From Dryas octopetala (lineage: Eukaryota; Streptophyta; Magnoliopsida; Rosales; Rosaceae), in NCBI GenBank assembly GCA_963921425.1, contig OY992838.1, positions 16,731,085-16,795,084 of the forward strand: DNA of 64,000 nucleotides, in the 5' to 3' direction. Below, in pieces: positions 58,490 to 64,000 of the stretch. The translations under genes and the position numbers were made by a program. Under the pieces are notes generated by a model. It saw only the letters and a program-made list of their open reading frames with translations. It did no database searches and had not been told where the DNA came from. Position 1 is the stretch's first letter. Each line of letters starts with the position of its first letter.

Positions 58490-59130
58490 ACCTTCAGTGC
58501 TAGGTAATATAGAGTAACTGATCCTGCAAGTTATTCCCCTTATACATGCGAATGGCAGTATCGATATGCGTCAGGCCATAGTGGAAGATTTACTTCCAAG
58601 AAGGTGGTTTGGGCAGGGAGTGGATATGCTTCCAATCTTTTTCCAAAGATGTGAGAATGGCACTTGGTTTAAAAATCAAAACGCCTCTCGGTTCTGCTGT
58701 GCTTCTCCACATTATAGTGATTTTCTGGACCAGAAAACTCATCTAAGGAGATATAAAGAAACTAAACAGAATGCTTCCAGGTAGTTTTATCCTCTACCAG
58801 CAGTATTCATTGAACTGGTTCGTCCTCATCTACTGCTGTTAATTTGCTTTTGATGCCAGCTTTTCTGATAATGAAACGGTTACCGAATATATAGGCTTTT
58901 ATATGCCTTTCAATGGATGTATATCTGGGCGGACAATGTTGCAGGCATATCACTGGTACTCGCAGAATATTTACAGGGCCTGGCTGCTGAATCTATGGAA
59001 AATCCAAGCTGTGTTACAGAATGTTTACCTTGTTTGTGGGCTGTTTATAAGCATTGGAACGGAACATTGTCATTTGTTGCCAAGCACATTTTCTTGTAGA
59101 TTATTGACTTTGTAAATGATTTTTTGACCA
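58490..59130 (+). other. Probable 3' UTR of the MAPKKK gene
   Basis: Moderately GC-containing sequence follows the stop codon, with no other gene in it. Short open frames (58566-58784, 58903-59115) show no domain. Base composition drops to intergenic AT-richness at about 59130. Possible splice-like sites (gtaata near 58503) mean the UTR could be spliced; the end is an estimate. Confidence 0.45.
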
Positions 59131-60167
59131 AACGATACTTATGCACTTCTACCCATGTGGATTTTTTGTTTCTTTTCTTGAATTGAAAAGACCCTGTATA
59201 GATACTTAGGCACTCTATAAAAGCCTGGTTGTTATTCATGCCTAAATTATTGGGAGACCAATTCTTCCATTTTAGTTTTCTCACAAATTCTAAATTGAGA
59301 ACTAATAAACTCTTGCTTGGCTTTGCACTAGTGCATTTATGCAAGCATTTCATACACAAAAAATGGAACGAATTTAAATTTTTGTAAACTAAATAGAAAA
59401 CCAATAGATTCACAAAGTGGACAATTTCAAGATTGACAAATATTGCAAACTAAGATAAAGATAGAAAGCCATAGTTCTTTTGCATTCTTGGGATCCTACA
59501 ACATGGTAGTTCCACATTTCAATTTCAACTTTAAGAAATGATTAGTGAGCTACATATTCAAGAATCTTAAGAGAACATAGCGCATAAGTAATTCCACACA
59601 CCTCCATCTTCTTCTTCATTGTGAATTTCTCGAGAAATTTATGCTTCCAAAATTTGTATCTTTTTCTGCAAAACAACCATTTGCTTCCCAAATTTTCCTT
59701 TATATCTTAACGCATGTGTGCAATATTCACCATGTACCAAACTCCATATCTATAAGAAAAAGATGAACTCGAATGAGTTAGCAAATTGATGTTAAGGCTG
59801 TGTTTTTTCATTTTGTGATAAAAACAGAGCTGTGAAGCCACACAGAAAAGAAGTAAGAAAGGGACTAGGCAAAGTATTATCAATAGTATATTCATTAAAA
59901 TAAAAATAACCTAATAAAAGCAAAACAAAGCACTATAAAGAAGGATTTGAAAGAAAGCACATTAATAAAAAGTTTGACCAAGTGTAAATGTTACAAGCAC
60001 TTAAAATTAAAACGATGTATTCCTGCAAAATAGAAAAATTAAGTAACTTTTTTTTGGCCAGGAAAAATTAAGTAACTAGTAAGAAGCAATTGCCATGACA
60101 TATATTTATTGCAAGATTTTCAAATTCAAACTCAATTATTGTAGGCGAGCTTGCATAAAAAATAGAA
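59131..60167. other. Intergenic, AT-rich
   Basis: No gene, RNA or repeat structure recognised. The right edge holds the left target duplication of the adjacent Mutator-type element. Confidence 0.5.
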
Positions 60168-60550
60168 GGGCTAATTACAAAATACCCCTCCCAGCTTTAT
60201 TGTCATTTTCAATTCCCCCCATAAGGTTTCAGTTTTTTCAATGTGGTACATATAGTTTTCAATTTAAGTCAATTTACAAATTGAAAAAAAAAAAGGTAAA
60301 AAAAAAAAAAAAGAATTTAAAAAATAAAAATAAAAAATGACTCAATTACCCCCACCCCCAGCCTTGCCCCACCTAGCTCCGTCACATCCCCCTCCCCACC
60401 AACAGAAAATATTAATTTCCTACAAAAAAAAAAAAAAGAAATACTAATTTTCCATTGAAGCTTATATGAGAGCTTCTCCAAACAAATCCCAGCACATGTT
60501 TCAAGAATAAAACAAATCCAAGCACAAATCTCTGCACCAAAACCTTTGAA

Positions 60551-60685
60551 ATGTTCTCAAAACAAGCCATTTTCATATCTTCCCTCATAATCCTCTGGTA
60601 CTCATCAAACATTGGTGTTCTCCTACTCAATAAGTTCTTACTTTCAAACTATGGCTTCAAATTCCCAATCTTCCTCACAATGTGC
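60551..60685 (+). pseudogene. Captured fragment of a sugar-phosphate/phosphate translocator
   Basis: From ATG 60551 the 45 codons read as the first membrane segment of plant triose-phosphate-translocator-family proteins: [20 protein letters not shown] followed by [16 protein letters not shown]. In the family this is followed by H-M-T and further helices; here it ends after the Cys and runs into Arg/Glu repeat translation of the GA tract. Only the first exon-like portion is present, so no transporter can be made. It lies inside the inverted repeats of the Mutator-type element, which implies capture by that element. Sequence 60440-60550 just upstream may be captured 5' UTR. Confidence 0.8.
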
Positions 60686-60870
60686 CGTCGAGGGAGCCAA
60701 AGAGAAAGAGAGCCAAAGAGAGAAAGAGAGAAAGAGAGAAAGAGAGATGGAGTAGAGGGGACAGAAGGGTCGCCGTCGGGGATGGGGGAGTCGCCGGCGG
60801 TGGTGGGGAAGGGGATGCGATGGGGCTGGGGTGGGTGGGGGGGAAGACGGGGGAGCCAGAGAGAGAGAGA

Positions 60871-60921
<51 letters not shown>

Positions 60922-60924
60922 GGC

Positions 60925-60972
60925 TAGGGCTAGGGCTAGGGCTAGGGCTGGGGCTGGGGCTGGGGCTGGGGA
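60925..60972 (+). repeat. ggggct / ggggcta short tandem repeat
   Basis: About four units of gggcta followed by four units of ggggct, next to the GA tract inside the Pack-MULE-like element. It resembles degenerate telomere repeats but lacks a TTTAGGG core. Confidence 0.8.
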
Positions 60973-61579
60973 GGGTGGGGTAATTGAGTCATTTTTATTT
61001 TTTTAGTTTTTTTCTTTTTTCAATTTGCACATTGACTTAAATTGAAAATCATATGTACCACATTGAAAAAATTGAAACCTTATGGGGGAAATTGAAAATG
61101 ACACTAAACCTAGGAGGTGTGTTTTGTAATTAGCCCAAAATAAAATTAACATAAGATAAATAAGAATTTACATAAAAGACCATAAATGATTAAGTTGCCA
61201 ACAATATGTAATCTTGATGGGTACTTAAGTGTACTTGCAACTGTTCAATAGGGTATTCCACGAGAGCAATCGAAAGAGTTAACGGTTTAGCTTTGCTTCA
61301 GTTATTTATCAATTGAGTTAGAGGTCTTAATTAATGTGATGTATTTCCTCTAACTCTTAATTAAATCTAATTAATATTTTAAAATATTATTGATGTAGAA
61401 CATGAAGAAAATGCAACTCTAGTATGTTTAGCAATCAATCCAAAAAACCTTTTCAAGCAAGAAAAAAGAAGCAAAAGAGGGAGGAGGGAATATGACTTAC
61501 AAAATTCATAAAAAGGAGAACTGAAAATAGCATTAATAAGAAGAACCAACAAATGAATGGTAAAGCATGTTAAAATTAA

Positions 61580-62268
61580 GGGTCAATTACACTTTGCACC
61601 CCTCAAGTATAGGTTGTTTTTCACTTTGATACCCGATGTTCAAAACGTTTCAATGTAAAACCTAAAGTTTATGAAAATTGTAATGTGCTCTTTCCGTTAA
61701 TTTTTTTGTTAATGTTGACTGCATATAGCAAGTGTAAGATTTATTTACACTGAAGTGGACAATAAATTTACGCCATGTGGATAAAAACAAATTAAAAAGC
61801 CAGCTAAAATTTTATAGGTTAACAAAATAAAAATCAATTAAAAAAATGAACAAACAAAAAACTGGGAAGAAAGAGATTAGGAGGAGGGAGAGGTAGGGAT
61901 GAACGAGATAATCTTATATATTTAGTTTTAATGTTATCTTTTAATTTTTTTAATATATAATAATTAAGAGATGAGGGAGGAGGGAGAGGTAGGGATGAAC
62001 GATATAATTATATATATTTAGTTTTAATGTTATCTTTTAATTTTTTTAATACATAATAATTTAGCTGCATTTTTCTAATTTTTTTTTTTGTTTATTTGGT
62101 TTATTTTATTTATCCATGTGGCATAAATTTACTGTCTACATAAATGTAAATGAATCCCACACATACCATATGCAGTCAAAATTAACAGAAAAGTTAACGG
62201 AATGGGCACATTGCAATTTTTATAAACTTTAGGTTCCACATTGAAACATTTTGACATCGGATACCAAA
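61580..62268. mobile_element. Long-TIR element, Mutator-like, right end lost
   Basis: The left end is GGGTCAATTACACTTTGCACC. The left arm (about 61615-61800) and right arm (about 62110-62268) are imperfect inverted repeats sharing words such as aacctaaagttta, ccgttaa and gactgcatat. The right arm ends at a sequence matching about base 35 of the left arm, so the outer right terminus and its duplication are missing. Inside, a unit of about 93 bp (gagggagaggtagggatgaa...) occurs twice head to tail (61877-61973, 61974-62065). No coding capacity. Confidence 0.65.
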
Positions 62269-62461
62269 ATGAATATATTTAGATGGAAATTTCATTGTAT
62301 AATCAAACAACAGGACAAAGTGAAATATTTCAAATCCTCAGAATGGCCAATGCATAAGAAAACTCGTAGAATAATAAATGTGTGAGAACCTTTAAAGGAA
62401 GTCATGCAGTAACAAAAAGAAACTCATCATATGCCAATCTTTTAAGTAAATCAATTAACTG

Positions 62462-64000
62462 TAAATGCAAACTTTGAAAGATATTATGCTCAAACAAAAA
62501 AAAAAAACCCCAAACTAATAATTATTTCCCAGTAAAATAATAAAATCTGAAGCTGAAAAATCAATTTTTGAAAATAACAAGTTCTTAAACTGAAATCGAT
62601 ACTGTCAATATATAAATAAATAATTTAAGCTAAAAACTTTCTTCTCAAACACTCAATATACTAAAAATCGATAAAACTGCTCAACTGAAATCGTCATACT
62701 TAAAAACCTTTGCTGCCATAAACTCATCACTTAAAATACTTAACAAACTGAAAACACATACCAGTCAGTTACCCATAGAATCTGTCATACATGCGCAGAG
62801 CCAATAATCTGTCGTACGCATGCAGAGCCAGAAATTCTGTCTTACGTGCACGCAGAGCCAACCCCCAAAGGGTCAAGCATCACCACACACAGCCCAAAGC
62901 CTATGTGTGTGCCGCAATGGATCCCAAAGACTTATCTAATCTGATAACCTGGAAGGGTACTGAAATGGGTGGTTTGAAAATCAATAACAACTCATAAACA
63001 CATATAAACCAAATCTCAAATCCTTTCATTTTCTTTCCAAAACTCTCGTTAACAAATCCAAACTCATCCAAATATGCATTTTCTCATATCAAAACATCTC
63101 AAAACCAAGTATAATTAATCATTGAAATGAAAATCTGAGATATGTTCAATCTTTTCATAAACCAAGTCGAAATTAAAGCACGCCATTTAAATCAAGATAT
63201 TTTCCACGAGTTCAAGCATACAATCAAATCTTAAATATTTATCTCACACAAAATCATAAAATCCAAGTTTTTAAAGTCATTAGTCTCAAAAAGAATATCA
63301 TTTGAAGAAATTTTAAATAAGAATTCTCGACACAAATCTACCATTAAATCAATGAAATCATAATCACTTAGAAACATAAACATTTATAAAACAAAGTCCA
63401 CTCACAGAGATAGCCCTAACTTCGATCCTCCGCCGGATCGTCACGAGCAACGGTCGTCTCGCCTAGAAATTAATAACAAAGACAATTAGTCTCAACTCAC
63501 CAAAATTTAAAGGGTGTGCGTGTAAAACAAGCCTAATCGTCACGCCCGTCATCTTGTTCAACCCAACGATTACTTACTCAAATTTACCCTATAAACACTT
63601 CCTCCTTCTGTAACAATTCATGAAACTTTGAATACAAAAACCATAAATCTCAATTTAAACTCAGGAAAGAAGAATTTAAAAGCCAAATTTTAATTCAAAA
63701 ATCCTTTAGCTTAAATTCAAACTCAATATAGTCAAGTAATATAATTTAATCATCAACATATAAAACATTTCAAAAAAATTAAAAGTTAGTCCACTCACAG
63801 ATTAACCAAGCTATGCACAATCCTTTCCGAAATTTGTTTCCATCTCCCGATTCAACACTTGTTCGCTACTAGAAATAGCCGAGAGAGGATACTTTATCAA
63901 CCTAACTCAACTCCATAAAAAAAATAATAATTAAATCCTAATCAACCTCAAATCTCCAAACCAACTTCTCACACTTATCCAAAATCACCATACCAATTAC
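62462..64000 (-). mobile_element. Ty3-type LTR fragment, minus strand, runs off the window
   Basis: In reverse it repeats landmarks of the LTR at 19797-22037: the short tandem array (agagccaataatctgtcgta, 62780-62860), cccaaagggtcaagcat (62871-62887), the ataacctggaagggtactg phrase (about 62944), gatcctccgccggatcg (63424-63440) and gtccactcacag (63398 and 63790). The LTR terminal sequence (reverse complement of cggtcctgtca) is not found near 62300-62480, so this end is truncated. The LTR start would lie beyond 64000. Confidence 0.7.

Larger units (their letters stand above)
60168..61136. mobile_element. Pack-MULE-like transposon (969 bp)
   Basis: The left end GGGCTAATTACAAAA and the right end (reversed) GGGCTAATTACAAAA begin inverted repeats of roughly 170-190 bp (60168-60355 and about 60965-61136). 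Shared inner words are cataaggtttca, caatgtggtacata and gactcaattaccc. Flanking 9-mers are aaaatagaa (60159-60167) and aaaataaaa (61137-61145), eight of nine identical. This fits a Mutator-like element. No transposase is present; instead it carries a fragment of an unrelated cellular gene (60551-60685) plus a GA tract (about 60858-60918) and a ggggct(a/g) repeat (60925-60972). Confidence 0.85.

Noticed and set aside
60551-61006. A complete new 151-aa gene
   Set aside because: Only the first 45 codons are gene-like (captured translocator segment); the remainder is translation of GA and GGGGCT repeats inside a transposon.

Overview
The window reads as intergenic and genic DNA from a eudicot plant nuclear genome: AT-rich, GT-AG introns, one spliced host gene, and dense plant transposable elements plus an endogenous plant pararetrovirus. 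Rosales is possible but I cannot fix the species from sequence alone. Only one gene looks intact: an eight-exon MAP kinase kinase kinase of the MEKK1 type on the + strand (CDS 48511-58489, predicted 510 aa, all kinase motifs present).

Layout. 1-6408: AT-rich intergenic DNA with a foldback MITE (2290-2690) and a 479-bp hAT element with a perfect 8-bp target duplication (2758-3236). 6409-15013: one solo Ty3-type LTR (about 2.8 kb of its own sequence) split by two further solo LTRs of another family, inserted in opposite orientations (6679-9525 minus, 10280-13211 plus); 5-bp target duplications can be read for all three. 15530-15835: a Mutator-type MITE with a perfect 9-bp duplication. 15964-22037: an LTR on the minus strand, then a decayed Ty3/gypsy element on the plus strand (gag, protease start, polypurine tract, 3' LTR). 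23005-29684: a CACTA transposon (3-bp duplication acg) whose transposase gene is split by another solo LTR (25326-28239, duplication acttg). 29690-31543: a broken plant-mobile-domain gene. 32265-37408: the 3' half of a second CACTA element carrying a Ulp1-like protease region with a nonsense codon beside the catalytic His. 37780-38450: another hAT element.

38789 to about 48275: two partial copies of one caulimovirid genome in inverted orientation. Together they cover a capsid-upstream ORF, capsid, protease-reverse transcriptase-RNase H, viroplasmin/transactivator, a promoter-bearing intergenic region, a retropepsin-like ORF and a movement protein. Every long gene is broken. The insertion ends only about 80 bp upstream of a TATA box and about 235 bp upstream of the MAPKKK start codon.

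48511-59120: the MAPKKK gene; intron 4 holds two miniature LTR retrotransposon (TRIM) relics in opposite orientations. 60168-61136: a Pack-MULE-like element that carries the first coding segment of a sugar-phosphate/phosphate translocator. 61580-62268: a second long-TIR element. 62462-64000: part of a minus-strand LTR that runs off the window.

Functionally, the only gene likely to make a working protein is the MAPKKK, the top tier of a MAPK cascade. The rest is a nested record of insertions whose order can be read from which element interrupts which.
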